Assembly: GCA_963802635.1 (NCBI GenBank)
Contig: CAWDJJ010000001.1
Location: 1,612,001-1,676,000, forward strand
Source: CAVTLG01 sp963802635
GTDB lineage: Bacteria > Chloroflexota > Ktedonobacteria > Ktedonobacterales > Ktedonobacteraceae
Length of the DNA stretch: 64,000 bases
Direction of reading: 5' to 3'
The position numbers and the translations under genes were made by a program. Positions 7,709 to 16,997 of this stretch are shown here, one piece after another. Numbering within the stretch: position 1 is the stretch's first letter; the number at the start of each line of letters is the position of its first letter. A model generated the notes under the pieces. The model did not search any database, was not told where the DNA came from, and worked only from the letters and a program-made list of their open reading frames with translations.

Positions 7709-8974
7709 ATGCAATCGAACGAACAGAGTAACGCATCTCAGCCGAAACAGGTTCCACAGTCTTTCTGGCAGAAAACAGCTCCACATGTGGCGCTTTCGGA
7801 CGATCTGCCTGCCACCGCCGATGTCGTCGTCGTCGGTGGAGGACTGTTGGGTACAGCTACCGCTTACTGGCTAGCGCGTAAAGGCGTCGCCGTCGTACTG
7901 CTTGAACGGACTGAATTGGCGTATGGCGCGACTGGACGCAATGGCGGTTTTGTGGGTATAGGACCAGCCGAAGGCTATCCTGATGCCATTGCCCGCCTGG
8001 GTCATGCCACAGCGCGCGCCGTCCTACGGGTGACGCAGGAGAATGCTGCACTGGTACGGCAGGTGTTGCCAGAAGAAACGTTGGATTGCGACTATCGCGA
8101 ACCCGGTCATATCGCCCTGGCACTCAACGCGCGGCAGTTGGAGGATGCGCAACGTCTGGTAACGACGCTGCAAGCTGATGGCACCTCCGCCTCACTCCTG
8201 GACCGGGCGCAGATGCAAGTGCTTGTTGCGACTCCACTGGGGCCAGAAGTTGTAGGTGGGAGCTTTCTGCCTGGGTGTGGCCTGGTTCACTCTGCCCGCC
8301 TGATACAGGGATTGATGCAAGCGGCTGAGCGACATGGTGCTCGTGCGCGGATAGCGACGGTGCAGCGACTTGAGTCGTATGGTGATGGGGTATGTGTGCA
8401 GACGACGCGTGGCAAGCTGGTTGCGCAAGCCGTCGTCGTGGCCGCCAATGCCTGGACGAGCGAGATCCTGCCGGAACTGATCGGCTTGATCACACCTGTC
8501 CGTGGGCAGGTGCTGGCCTATGCTCCACTGCCACGCGTGTTCAATGTAGGCATGGGCATCAAGATCACCAAGACCGAAGAGTATTGGCAGCAAACGCTGG
8601 ATGGTTCGTTGGTGATCGGTGGTTGCCGCACCTTTGCGCCTGGACACGATGTGGGTATACGCGAGATGCAGCCCACGGCGGAAGTGCAAGCGGCTCTGGA
8701 GCAAGTTTTTCCACGCATATTCCCGTCCCTGACAGGTCTACACGTGGCGCAGCGCTGGGCCGGACTGATGGCTTTCACCTCCGACTATGTGCCGATAGCT
8801 GATCGCGTGCCGGGTGTGCAGAATGCCTGGTTTGTGGGCGGCTTCTCCGGATATGGTATGCCGTTTGGCTTGCGCATGGGACAATTGTTAGCCGCTGCGG
8901 CCACAGAGCATGATGCGCCAGCCGCACTTGCGCCGTTTTGCATGGCCCGTCCAACGCTTGTGCCCTCCCATTAA
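7709..8974 (+). CDS. FAD-dependent oxidoreductase, DAO family (glycine oxidase/D-amino acid dehydrogenase-like)
   Basis: A 421-residue flavoprotein. The dinucleotide motif VVVVGGGLLG is at residues 39-48, followed by ERTELAYGATGRNGGF, the FAD-contacting 'SGRNGG' segment of DAO-family amine oxidases. A C-terminal WAGLMAFTSDYVPIADRVPG then NAWFVGGFSGYGMPFG matches the second FAD-binding half. It should oxidise a secondary or D-amino acid or similar amine with reduction of O2 or a quinone; the substrate is not evident. I prefer ATG 7709 because the longer frame (GTG 7664) adds a basic stretch made from its own Shine-Dalgarno region (GGAAGAGGGAAAG). It is a stand-alone gene, convergent with ispF. 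Confidence 0.88.
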   Translation: MQSNEQSNASQPKQVPQSFWQKTAPHVALSDDLPATADVVVVGGGLLGTATAYWLARKGVAVVLLERTELAYGATGRNGGFVGIGPAEGYPDAIARLGHATARAVLRVTQENAALVRQVLPEETLDCDYREPGHIALALNARQLEDAQRLVTTLQADGTSASLLDRAQMQVLVATPLGPEVVGGSFLPGCGLVHSARLIQGLMQAAERHGARARIATVQRLESYGDGVCVQTTRGKLVAQAVVVAANAWTSEILPELIGLITPVRGQVLAYAPLPRVFNVGMGIKITKTEEYWQQTLDGSLVIGGCRTFAPGHDVGIREMQPTAEVQAALEQVFPRIFPSLTGLHVAQRWAGLMAFTSDYVPIADRVPGVQNAWFVGGFSGYGMPFGLRMGQLLAAAATEHDAPAALAPFCMARPTLVPSH

Positions 8975-8979
8975 CAACT

Positions 8980-9034
8980 GGTAGGGGCGTCACCTTGCGT
9001 GCGCCCAAGGGCGGAGGCAAGCTCCGCCCCTACC
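8980..9034. repeat. GC-rich palindromic repeat between convergent genes
   Basis: GGTAGGGGCG (8980-8989) pairs with CGCCCCTACC (9025-9034), and nested inside is GGGCGGAG-N5-CTCCGCCC (9009-9029). It sits just after the oxidoreductase stop and may act as a bidirectional terminator or be an intergenic repeat. Confidence 0.6.
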
Positions 9035-9115
9035 CGTTTGTCCTTGTGGGAGCAACCTTCCCTGTCTTTCACTTTGTGCATCTGATGCATCGCTCTCTCA
9101 ACTCATCATCTTCTT

Positions 9116-9598
9116 TTACGAGCTTTCGAGTAGCGCGACGGCATAGCAGGCGATACCTTCGCGACGTCCTGCAAAGCCCAATCCATCGGTTGTCGTAGCC
9201 TTGACGCTAACCTGGCCGATAGCGAGATGCAGATGTTCGGCCAGGTGTTCACGCATCGTCTGTATGTGGGGAGCCAGTTTAGGACGTTCCGCCACAATCG
9301 TCGCGTCGATATTGCCGATCCCCCACCTGTTTTGCTGGAGCAAGTCATACGTGTAGTCGAGAAAGACTGCACTTGGTTGATCTTTCCAGCGGTTATCATG
9401 GGAGGGAAAGTGCGTCCCGATATCGCCAAGCGCAGCAGCTCCAAGGAGAGCATCGACGACCGCGTGAATGACGGTGTCGGCATCCGAGTGACCAGCCAGC
9501 CCATACTCGTAAGGGATGGTCACACCTCCCAGTACCAATAGGCGACCAGTCGTGAAGGCGTGCACATCATAGCCAGAACCAATACGTGTTGTCATCAT
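9116..9598 (-). CDS. ispF: 2-C-methyl-D-erythritol 2,4-cyclodiphosphate synthase
   Basis: A 160-residue enzyme of the MEP isoprenoid pathway that cyclises CDP-ME-2-phosphate to MEcPP with loss of CMP. The N-terminal metal-binding pair is seen in RIGSGYDVHAF (D11, H13), the third ligand in GLAGHSDADTVIHAVVDALLGA, and the family ending KATTTDGLGFAGRREGIACYAV is present. The length is normal. The start overlaps the ispD stop by four bases and is preceded by GGGGAAAC, so the two are translationally coupled. Confidence 0.97.
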   Translation of the reverse strand: MMTTRIGSGYDVHAFTTGRLLVLGGVTIPYEYGLAGHSDADTVIHAVVDALLGAAALGDIGTHFPSHDNRWKDQPSAVFLDYTYDLLQQNRWGIGNIDATIVAERPKLAPHIQTMREHLAEHLHLAIGQVSVKATTTDGLGFAGRREGIACYAVALLESS

Positions 9599-10287
9599 GT
9601 TTCCCCTTGTAGGAGAGCTTCTGCAAAAAGCAGATCTTCCTGTGTCGTAATCTTAATATTGAGATATGAGCCTGGGAAGACCGCCACAGCATAGCCCAGG
9701 CGCTCGATGAGCGTGGCATCATCGGTCACATCCTGCTGCGCTTGTGGCAGGAGATGAGCATGGTGAATGAGTTCGAACGAAAAAACCTGCGGCGTCTGAA
9801 TAGACCAGAGTTGTGTGCGATCAAGCGTGGTCGTTATGAGATTATTTTCTACCTGCTTGATCGTATCTTTGACCTGGACTGCTGCCACTGCTGCCTGATT
9901 GTTTTGTAATGCTAGTATGCCAGCTTCCAGGATAAGTGGTGTGACAAAGGGGCGCGCACCATCGTGGATCATCACTTGATGGCAGGTTGGAGCGACCGTT
10001 GCCAGGGCATCCAGTCCCAGGCGCACGGAGTCCTGGCGGCGTGGACCACCGGGGACAATTGTTGTCACCTTATCCCACTGTTCATGTGTACAGAGGGTCG
10101 TAGCGTCGGCTATGCGCTCGGCATTTGTCACCAGTACAATCGTGTCGATGCATGCCGTGTTTTGAAATATGTCGATAGTACGCGCGAGCGTGATACGTCC
10201 GGCCAGTTCTGTCCACAGCTTGTCCCGCCCCTGCATGCGACAACTGCTACCGGCGGCGACGATCACTGCGGCTGCTTTTTCTTCCAT
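9595..10287 (-). CDS. ispD: 2-C-methyl-D-erythritol 4-phosphate cytidylyltransferase
   Basis: A 230-residue nucleotidyltransferase that joins CTP and MEP to CDP-ME. The N-terminal signature IVAAGSSCRMQGRDKLW is the CTP-binding loop; HDGARPFVT and TDDATLIERLGY followed by NIKITTQEDLLFAEALL are diagnostic of IspD. It lies directly upstream of ispF, overlapping by ATGA, as in many bacteria. Upstream is the yacL-like gene on the same strand, separated by 223 bases containing a hairpin terminator. Confidence 0.96.
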   Translation of the reverse strand: MEEKAAAVIVAAGSSCRMQGRDKLWTELAGRITLARTIDIFQNTACIDTIVLVTNAERIADATTLCTHEQWDKVTTIVPGGPRRQDSVRLGLDALATVAPTCHQVMIHDGARPFVTPLILEAGILALQNNQAAVAAVQVKDTIKQVENNLITTTLDRTQLWSIQTPQVFSFELIHHAHLLPQAQQDVTDDATLIERLGYAVAVFPGSYLNIKITTQEDLLFAEALLQGET

Positions 10288-10477
10288 ATGCTTGATTGGT
10301 CGGGGAAGTCAGCGCCTCCCCGTCACTTTCCTTACAAAATAATAACCATTCAGGTCCGGTACAACCTCGCGTCCCTTGCGGGGACCCTGACAATGACCCA
10401 CATCTTTCGAGATATTCGGACAAAACGGGCAAATTATACTCCTCTTCCCGCAATATGTCGTCTTTAAAATGAAAAAA

Positions 10478-10497
10478 GAGCACCGCAAAGGGTGCTC
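10478..10497 (-). terminator. Rho-independent terminator of the PIN/TRAM gene
   Basis: GAGCACC and GGTGCTC pair around six bases; on the minus strand the stem is followed by TTTTTTC. It lies 14 bases past the stop of the gene at 10511. Confidence 0.8.
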
Positions 10498-10510
10498 ATA
10501 TGTTTGTTAA

Positions 10511-11680
10511 CTAGGCTTGCCTTTGCCTGGTGAACGGTTGTGGGGTAGGAACCGCATTATTGAGTTGTTGCTTCGGATGAGCAAAAATCATGCGTCCGGC
10601 CACCGTCTGCAACACGCGTGTCACCGTGACCTCAATCGTCATATTCATATACTGGCGGCCATTTTCGACAACGATCATCGTGCCATCATCCAGATACCCG
10701 ACCCCTTGCCCGAGTTCTTTGCCGTCCTGCATGATTTTAATATGAATATCTTCTCCTGGCAAGAGCACCGGCTTGATAGCGTTGGCAAGCTCATTGATAT
10801 TGAGCACTTTTACACCCTGCAACTCCGCCACGCGATTGAGGTTGAAGTCATTAGTGATAATCGGGCAATGTTTGTCGCGGGCCATCTGCACGAGCTTGCC
10901 ATCGACGTCGGCGATACCTTCCACATCGGTATCGATGATATCAATGGGCACTGTCGCATCTTTCTGCAAGCGATTGAGAATCTCCAGGCCACGGCGACCA
11001 CGATTGCGGCGCATCGTGTCCGCAGAATCGGCAATGCGCTGCAACTCATTCAAGACGAAACGTGGTACCACAATGGTGCCAGTAATAAAGCCAGTCTGGC
11101 TGATATCAGCAATCCGTCCATCGATAATCGTACTGGTATCCAGCAAGATGGGTATCAGCGGTTCGGCGGACGTCGTCGCGTTTTGTTCCTTGTCGTGATC
11201 GCGATTCTTGCCACGGCGTTCGCTGCGCTCCCGATCCTCGTCACGCTCTCGGCTGCGTCGAACCATCGCACTTTGGAAGAGATGGGCGATATCATTTTTG
11301 CGCAGAACAGCCGTTGTGACGCCGATGTAGCCACAAATGACAGCTCCCATAAATGGGAAGAGACGACCAAACTCCCAGGGCAAGTATGAGAGCGGAATAG
11401 CCAGAAGGACCGAGATGATAAGCCCGATAGTCAAACCAATAGCAGCAGCCACCAGATCGCTAGCGGCGGCGACGTGAATTTTATCACGCAACCAGAGGTA
11501 AGGAATGACCGTGATATAGGGGAAAACGATAAAAGCGATAATCGCACTAACGGCTGCGATAGCCACGATCCAAGGGGTAGGTAAAGCATTACGTACAGTG
11601 ATATCGAGAAGAAATGTGCTAACAACAACACCTATAGCGACAAGTGCTCCTACGATGCGGGCAATCATGTTTGCAAACAT
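10511..11680 (-). CDS. PIN/TRAM domain membrane protein, YacL family
   Basis: A 389-residue protein. Residues 1-125 hold four hydrophobic helices (about 6-26, 37-57, 71-96, 108-126), then a highly charged Arg/Glu/Asp linker (140-170). A PIN nuclease-fold domain follows (about 178-298) with the acidic residues D181 (LLDTS), E212, D260 and D278 (TNDFN), and a C-terminal TRAM RNA-binding domain (about 305-367). YacL proteins have this same order. I chose ATG 11680 because GGAGG lies 8 bases before it and the first membrane helix starts right after; the frame extends 59 codons further upstream without family resemblance. The position between radA and ispD mirrors Bacillus. An RNase role is inferred from the PIN domain. 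Confidence 0.9.
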   Translation of the reverse strand: MFANMIARIVGALVAIGVVVSTFLLDITVRNALPTPWIVAIAAVSAIIAFIVFPYITVIPYLWLRDKIHVAAASDLVAAAIGLTIGLIISVLLAIPLSYLPWEFGRLFPFMGAVICGYIGVTTAVLRKNDIAHLFQSAMVRRSRERDEDRERSERRGKNRDHDKEQNATTSAEPLIPILLDTSTIIDGRIADISQTGFITGTIVVPRFVLNELQRIADSADTMRRNRGRRGLEILNRLQKDATVPIDIIDTDVEGIADVDGKLVQMARDKHCPIITNDFNLNRVAELQGVKVLNINELANAIKPVLLPGEDIHIKIMQDGKELGQGVGYLDDGTMIVVENGRQYMNMTIEVTVTRVLQTVAGRMIFAHPKQQLNNAVPTPQPFTRQRQA

Positions 11681-12211
11681 TCCTGCATCCTCCACAGCAG
11701 TGCACGCTAGCGTGCAATAGCAGTTACAAGGGACAATGTAACGTAGCAGGTGGGCAGCAGGCAGGTCAGTGATAATAACAAAAAATGATAATAGCGAAAA
11801 GAATGTCGCCTTGTCTGCAATGCTCTCCGTGAAACGTGTCACATGAACTGGAAACAATACAATGAAAACGTACTAAAATCTAACCTCTCTCTGTTGAGAT
11901 AGTGTTTGGAACGCGCACATTTTTTGTTAGTATTGAACTCAAATCAAACACTATCTGAGTAGAGTACGACACTGTTAATACGATTGTCGGCCATCCTGGT
12001 TGCAAAACAAAGACGCAACTCTTTTGTCTGGCAAACGTACCACCAACGAAAGCATATTGGAATGCACTGTATGACAGCATATCACATATACACCAGTATA
12101 CTGTATTTCTGGACAGGAATCAATGTCCGTATTTTCTGTTATTTCCCTATTGCCGTCAGGCTTCGAAGAACGCATATGAGGGAAAGCAATACCAAAGATA
12201 TTCCCCTTCTG
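11681..12211. other. Intergenic region with an inverted repeat; disA expected here is absent
   Basis: No gene is recognised. GAGATAGTGTTTG (11896-11908) pairs with CAAACACTATCT (11945-11956), a dyad related to the one upstream of clpC (16387-16426). In Bacillus the c-di-AMP cyclase gene disA lies between radA and yacL; no trace of it is seen here. Confidence 0.55.
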
Positions 12212-13627
12212 CTAGTGTAAGGCTATCTCCAAAGCAACCGCAAGTGAACTGGCCGGAATCACCTGAAAATCGGCGGGAAGTCCTGCTTCCGACAGCTCTG
12301 TCCGTACACGAGTTCCGCGACCTGCGCTTGGAACGATACAGCGCTTGAAACCGAGCTTTGCCGCTTCGCGTACGCGTAGCGTCAGGCGACTGACGGCGCG
12401 CAATTCGCCAGAAAGGCCAATCTCACCGATCAAGGCCATGTCTGGAGCAAGCAAGCGTTCGCGATAACTGGAAGCTATGGCAGCGGCAACACCCAGATCA
12501 ACCGATGGTTCTTCCAGCGTAAAACCGCCCACGACATTCGCATAGACATCGTGGCTCCCGACCGCTAGTCCGACGCGTCTGGTGAGCACTGCCAGCAGCA
12601 TGAGCAGCCGATTATGGTCAATGCCATTCGTCGTACAGCGTGGATTGCCAAAATTGCTTGGCGTGACCAGGGCCTGAACCTCGACTAGCAGCGGACGTGT
12701 GCCTTCCATGCTCACAACGACAGCGGACCCGGTGGCTCCGGTGGCCCTGTCGGCCAGAAAAATCGCCGACGGATTTGAGACCTCAACGAGTCCTTCGCCA
12801 TGCATCTCGAACACGCCCACTTCATGTGTTGCGCCAAAACGATTCTTGACGCCGCGTAGCAGGCGATAAGAGTGGTAACGCTCGCCCTCAAGATAGAGCA
12901 CGGCATCCGCGATATGCTCCAGCGCCTTAGGACCGGCGACAGTCCCCTCCTTTGTAACGTGTCCAATGATGAAAATTGGGACATGCGTACTCTTGGCTAG
13001 CTGCATAAGCTGTAGCGTACATTCGCGTACCTGGCTGATACTACCGGGTGCAGCCGTCAAGTGACTCGCAATGGTCGTCTGTATAGAATCCACGATTACC
13101 AGGGCCGGTTTTAACCGTTTGACGGCCTCTGCGATAACATCAAGCTCAATAGAGGCTAGTAGATAGAGATGCTCGCCAACGATTTCCAGGCGTTCAGCGC
13201 GCATCTTCACTTGCTCAATCGACTCTTCGCCTGAGATATACAGGACCGGACCCGCGCTCTGTGCAATGTTTCCCGAGACTTGCAGGAGGAGCGTCGACTT
13301 GCCAATACCAGGCTCACCACCAACGAGAATAAGTGAACCTGGCACCAGTCCCCCACCCAGTACACGGTCCATTTCCGCATAGCCAACGGGTATACGTGTC
13401 TGTTTGAGTGGTTGCACATGAGGAAGCGCAACTGGCGTGTGTGTACCCTGGGCTACCGTCGTATCATTACCGAGTAACGTCTGACGACGTTGTTGAGCGG
13501 GACTTTGAGGTACGTCTGGCACTTCTTCCAGCGTATTCCACGCTCCACAGTCGGGGCATTTTCCCATCCACTTCGTATGCTCACCACCACATTGCTGGCA
13601 GACATATTTTGTGCGTAATTTTGCCAT
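12212..13627 (-). CDS. radA: DNA repair protein RadA/Sms
   Basis: A 471-residue RadA. The N-terminal C4 zinc finger uses C10, C13, C24 and C27. The RecA-like ATPase has Walker A GGEPGIGKST (about 103-112), and the RadA-specific motif KNRFGATHEVG follows. The C-terminal Lon-protease-like domain (GGFTLEEPSVDLGVAAAIASSY, then LIGEIGLSGELR) is complete. RadA is a hexameric DnaB-like helicase that helps process branched recombination intermediates. It lies 76 bases downstream of clpC on the same strand, with a strong terminator between, so it probably has its own promoter. Confidence 0.97.
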   Translation of the reverse strand: MAKLRTKYVCQQCGGEHTKWMGKCPDCGAWNTLEEVPDVPQSPAQQRRQTLLGNDTTVAQGTHTPVALPHVQPLKQTRIPVGYAEMDRVLGGGLVPGSLILVGGEPGIGKSTLLLQVSGNIAQSAGPVLYISGEESIEQVKMRAERLEIVGEHLYLLASIELDVIAEAVKRLKPALVIVDSIQTTIASHLTAAPGSISQVRECTLQLMQLAKSTHVPIFIIGHVTKEGTVAGPKALEHIADAVLYLEGERYHSYRLLRGVKNRFGATHEVGVFEMHGEGLVEVSNPSAIFLADRATGATGSAVVVSMEGTRPLLVEVQALVTPSNFGNPRCTTNGIDHNRLLMLLAVLTRRVGLAVGSHDVYANVVGGFTLEEPSVDLGVAAAIASSYRERLLAPDMALIGEIGLSGELRAVSRLTLRVREAAKLGFKRCIVPSAGRGTRVRTELSEAGLPADFQVIPASSLAVALEIALH

Positions 13628-13658
13628 GAGTTAAAATGTTATCTCTTCTTAACAAAAG

Positions 13659-13697
13659 AGAAAGGGGGCGTGAATACATGCTTCACGCCCCCTTTCT
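13659..13697 (-). terminator. Rho-independent terminator of clpC
   Basis: Perfect 16-base arms (13659-13674 and 13682-13697) around a 7-base loop, six bases past the clpC stop; on the minus strand it is followed by CTCTTTTGTT. Confidence 0.85.
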
Positions 13698-13703
13698 GCT
13701 GTA

Positions 13704-16232
13704 TTATGCTTCGCTGCCTGTGCTACTCTCACTGCCAGCCGAGAGGGCGGCCTCGGGAGTGGCTGGTGCGGGCAACTGCTCAATGCGGTTGCGCACCTCT
13801 AAGTGCAGGTCGTCGTCTACCACGCTGGCTTCTATCAGATCCCCAGGATGAAACTTGCCTTGCAGCAAGCCTTCTGCCAGAGGATCTTCAACCATGCGCT
13901 GGATGGTACGACGCAGTGGGCGAGCACCATACTGCGGATCGAAGCCCTTGTCAATCAAGAATTCCTTGGCGGACAGTGGTACGACCAGCTCAATTTGCTG
14001 CTCTGTCAATTGGACGCGTACACGGTTGAGCAGGAGATCAACGATGGTGTACATTTCTTCCATGCGTAGAGAATGGAAAACGATCACCTCGTCAATACGG
14101 TTCAGGAACTCAGGCTTGAAGGTGTTCTTCAATTCACCGAGTACCTTCCCTTTCATGGCCTCATAGTCGCTCTGATTGGCCCTCGCTTTGTCTTTCGACT
14201 GCTTAAAGCCCATCGAGGCTTCCTTGTTCAGCAAGGCTGCGCCGACGTTTGACGTCATGATGATCACCGTATTACGGAAGTCTACCGTGCGCCCCTTGGC
14301 GTCCGTTAACTTACCATCCTCAAGGATTTGCAGCAGCATATTGAAGACATCCGGGTGAGCCTTCTCGATTTCGTCGAGCAGGATCACGCTGTAGGACTTG
14401 CGGCGGACCGCTTCAGTGAGCTGACCACCTTCCTCATAGCCGACATATCCTGGAGGTGCACCGACCAGGCGAGCCGCTGCATGGCGTTCCATGAACTCTG
14501 ACATATCAATCTTGATCAGCGAATCCTCACTGCCAAACATGAATTCCGCCAGAGTCTTTGCCAGCTCGGTTTTTCCCACGCCGGTAGGACCCATGAAAAT
14601 GAAAGAACCAATCGGGCGTTTCGGATCTTTCAAACCAGCGCGGGCGCGGCGTACGGCACGCGCGATCTTTTCGATAGCCTCGTTCTGAGCAATGACGCGA
14701 GAGTGTAGCGCATCTTCCATTTGCAAGAGTCGCTGAGACTCTTCCTGAGCGATACGCATCACGGGGATACCTGTCCACATCGAGACGATCTGCGCGATCT
14801 CCTCTTCGCCGACAGTGGGTTTCTCGTTGCCGCGCTCCCGATGCCAGCCAGACTCCAGCTTGGAGATACGTTCGCGCAGCTTGACCTCGCGATCCCGCAA
14901 CTCGGCTGCCAGTTCATATTCTTGCTGCTGGATGGCCGCTTCTTTCTCACGCAGAACAGAATCCAGACCCTTCATGGCCTCCTTGAGGTTGAGAGGTGCC
15001 AGCGAGTTCTGCATACGCACACGGCTGGCGGCTTCATCGATCAAGTCAATCGCCTTATCTGGCATGAAGCGATCAGTAATGTAACGGCTCGCCATATCTG
15101 TCGCAGCTTTTAACGCCTCATCGGTAATGATCAGGCGATGGTGCTGCTCATAGCGCTCGCGGATACCTTTGAGGATCTCAATGGTCTCCTCGACCGTTGG
15201 CTCACGCACAATCACTTCCTGGAAGCGGCGCTGCAAGGCAGCATCGCGCTCAATGTACTTGCGGTACTCATCGAGCGTTGTGGCACCGATGCATTGCAAC
15301 TCACCACGCGCGAGCGCAGGCTTCAGAATATTAGCTGCATCAACTGCCCCTTCGGCAGCACCTGCACCAACGAGCGTATGGACCTCGTCAATGAAGATAA
15401 TGCAATCGCGGCTGTTGCGGATTTCTTCGATAATCTTTTTCAGGCGCTCTTCAAATTCACCACGATACTTGGTCCCTGCTACCAGAGAACCGACATCCAG
15501 GGTAAGCAAACGCTTGCCCGCCAATGTCTCTGGCACCTCGCCCGAAATAAGGCGCTGTGCAAGACCTTCAACGATAGCAGTTTTCCCAACGCCAGGCTCA
15601 CCGATCAGAGCCGGATTATTTTTATTGCGACGGGAAAGAATCTGGATAACGCGCTCAATCTCCTGATGGCGACCGACGACTGGATCAAGCGTCCCGGCGC
15701 GGGCGGCGGCAGTAAGATCAATACCCATCTGATCAATAGTGGGGGTCTTGGAGTGCTTGGCATCGCGCTCATGAGGTGCGCCAGACTGACTGAGCACCTG
15801 GATGGTTTGCGTCCGCACTTTTTCGAGGTTAACGCCCAGGCTTTCGAGCACGCCTGCTGCGATCCCTTCGCCCTCACGTACTAATCCTAATAGGAGATGT
15901 TCTGTCCCAATATAATGATGATTCAGGCGTCGGGCTTCATCAACGGCCAGCTCAATCACCTTTTTGGCACGTGGGGTCAGGCCGATCTCGCCAAGCACGA
16001 TGCGGTCGCCACGGCCAATAATAAATTCGACGGCGCTACGAACCTTATTGAGTTCGACACCGAGATTAGCTAACACCTTGGCCGCAACACCTTCGCCTTC
16101 GCGCACAAGGCCGAGCAGGAGATGCTCCGTACCGATATAGTTGTGTTGGAAGCGCTGAGCTTCCTCTTGAGCGAGACTCAGGACTTTCCTGGCACGCTCT
16201 GTGAACTTATCAAATCTGTCTCTGTCGTTCAC
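13704..16232 (-). CDS. clpC: ATP-dependent Clp protease ATP-binding subunit ClpC
   Basis: An 842-residue class I Hsp100 unfoldase that feeds substrates to ClpP. It has two N-terminal Clp_N repeats (about 5-70 and 80-145, each with YIGTEHLLLGLVREGEG), a first AAA+ module with Walker A GEPGVGKT (211-218), a UVR/coiled middle domain, and a second AAA+ module with GPTGVGKTELAK. The start is GTG 16232, behind GGGGGGTG. In Bacillus clpC is preceded by ctsR-mcsA-mcsB; these are not seen here. A perfect 12-base dyad about 155 bases upstream may be regulatory. No CtsR box was recognised. Confidence 0.97.
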   Translation of the reverse strand: MNDRDRFDKFTERARKVLSLAQEEAQRFQHNYIGTEHLLLGLVREGEGVAAKVLANLGVELNKVRSAVEFIIGRGDRIVLGEIGLTPRAKKVIELAVDEARRLNHHYIGTEHLLLGLVREGEGIAAGVLESLGVNLEKVRTQTIQVLSQSGAPHERDAKHSKTPTIDQMGIDLTAAARAGTLDPVVGRHQEIERVIQILSRRNKNNPALIGEPGVGKTAIVEGLAQRLISGEVPETLAGKRLLTLDVGSLVAGTKYRGEFEERLKKIIEEIRNSRDCIIFIDEVHTLVGAGAAEGAVDAANILKPALARGELQCIGATTLDEYRKYIERDAALQRRFQEVIVREPTVEETIEILKGIRERYEQHHRLIITDEALKAATDMASRYITDRFMPDKAIDLIDEAASRVRMQNSLAPLNLKEAMKGLDSVLREKEAAIQQQEYELAAELRDREVKLRERISKLESGWHRERGNEKPTVGEEEIAQIVSMWTGIPVMRIAQEESQRLLQMEDALHSRVIAQNEAIEKIARAVRRARAGLKDPKRPIGSFIFMGPTGVGKTELAKTLAEFMFGSEDSLIKIDMSEFMERHAAARLVGAPPGYVGYEEGGQLTEAVRRKSYSVILLDEIEKAHPDVFNMLLQILEDGKLTDAKGRTVDFRNTVIIMTSNVGAALLNKEASMGFKQSKDKARANQSDYEAMKGKVLGELKNTFKPEFLNRIDEVIVFHSLRMEEMYTIVDLLLNRVRVQLTEQQIELVVPLSAKEFLIDKGFDPQYGARPLRRTIQRMVEDPLAEGLLQGKFHPGDLIEASVVDDDLHLEVRNRIEQLPAPATPEAALSAGSESSTGSEA

Positions 16233-16386
16233 CTGTTTGTCACCCCCCTTTCATTGGCAGAGGGTGGAACCGAGCCCTCTGTGTCGCTCAGGTAAACCAT
16301 GTAGTTTATCATACAACACCCATCATACAGCGTCAAGGATAACAACTGTAAGCCTCCCGTCTGTCAATAGACGCTTCAACTTCTTA

Positions 16387-16426
16387 CTCAGATAGTGTCT
16401 GGTTTCAGCTCATAACACTATCTGAG
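16387..16426. promoter_or_regulatory. Perfect dyad upstream of clpC
   Basis: CTCAGATAGTGT (16387-16398) and ACACTATCTGAG (16415-16426) are exact complements separated by 16 bases. A diverged version lies upstream of the yacL-like gene (11896-11956). It could be an operator, a leader hairpin or a small repeat. Confidence 0.45.
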
Positions 16427-16997
16427 AAACAACCGACCTCCTCACTGCTCCCACCTGATGTGTGCAGTGGAGAAGGTCGCGTAATGATCTTGTTCATGTA
16501 CTATGTGCCAGATCTGACTGTTTGGCAAGAGACGTTTAGTGTGCAGATGCCTCCCTATCTTTGTATTACCGATAGACATTCAGAAACGTGTTGCCCCTCC
16601 GAATGCCAGAAAATTGATGTATTGACGAGCGAGGATGGTGTGAAATGTCAGGGTTATTCTACCTGTACTCCATCGTACCCTCTACTGCTAAGAAACCCGT
16701 TGCTCGATAGCTTTTATTTCTGTACAAGGTGATATGAAACAGAGAGCAATCAGAGAACGTTCACTATTTCCTTTTCGTTAGTGGACGGTGAAGAGAACCC
16801 CTATCGTTTAGGAAACTGTGCTTTTTATCATACTACAACTCATTTTGTAACGTCAAGAAAAAGGGTGGCAATTTTTGTAGGAAAATTGTGGTGGGAGAGA
16901 AACACATGCTACGTAGACACTAGCCTCCCTGCCGTTTTCTTCATCAGATCACAGCAGAGAGGTTTACAAGATGGTTGCCTGAAACACTAGCCAGGAG
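16427..16997. other. Gene-poor stretch between clpC and the S1-like gene
   Basis: No coding region is recognised. ATTCAGAAACG followed by CCGAATGC at about 16577-16604 looks like a worn remnant of repeat family B. Confidence 0.4.

Noticed and set aside
10517..11389. Long plus-strand open frame opposite the YacL-like gene
   Set aside because: It is antisense to a clear PIN/TRAM gene, has no ribosome binding site and no family resemblance.
16460..16732. 90-codon frame between clpC and the S1-like gene
   Set aside because: Cys-rich, odd composition, no ribosome binding site and no recognisable domain.
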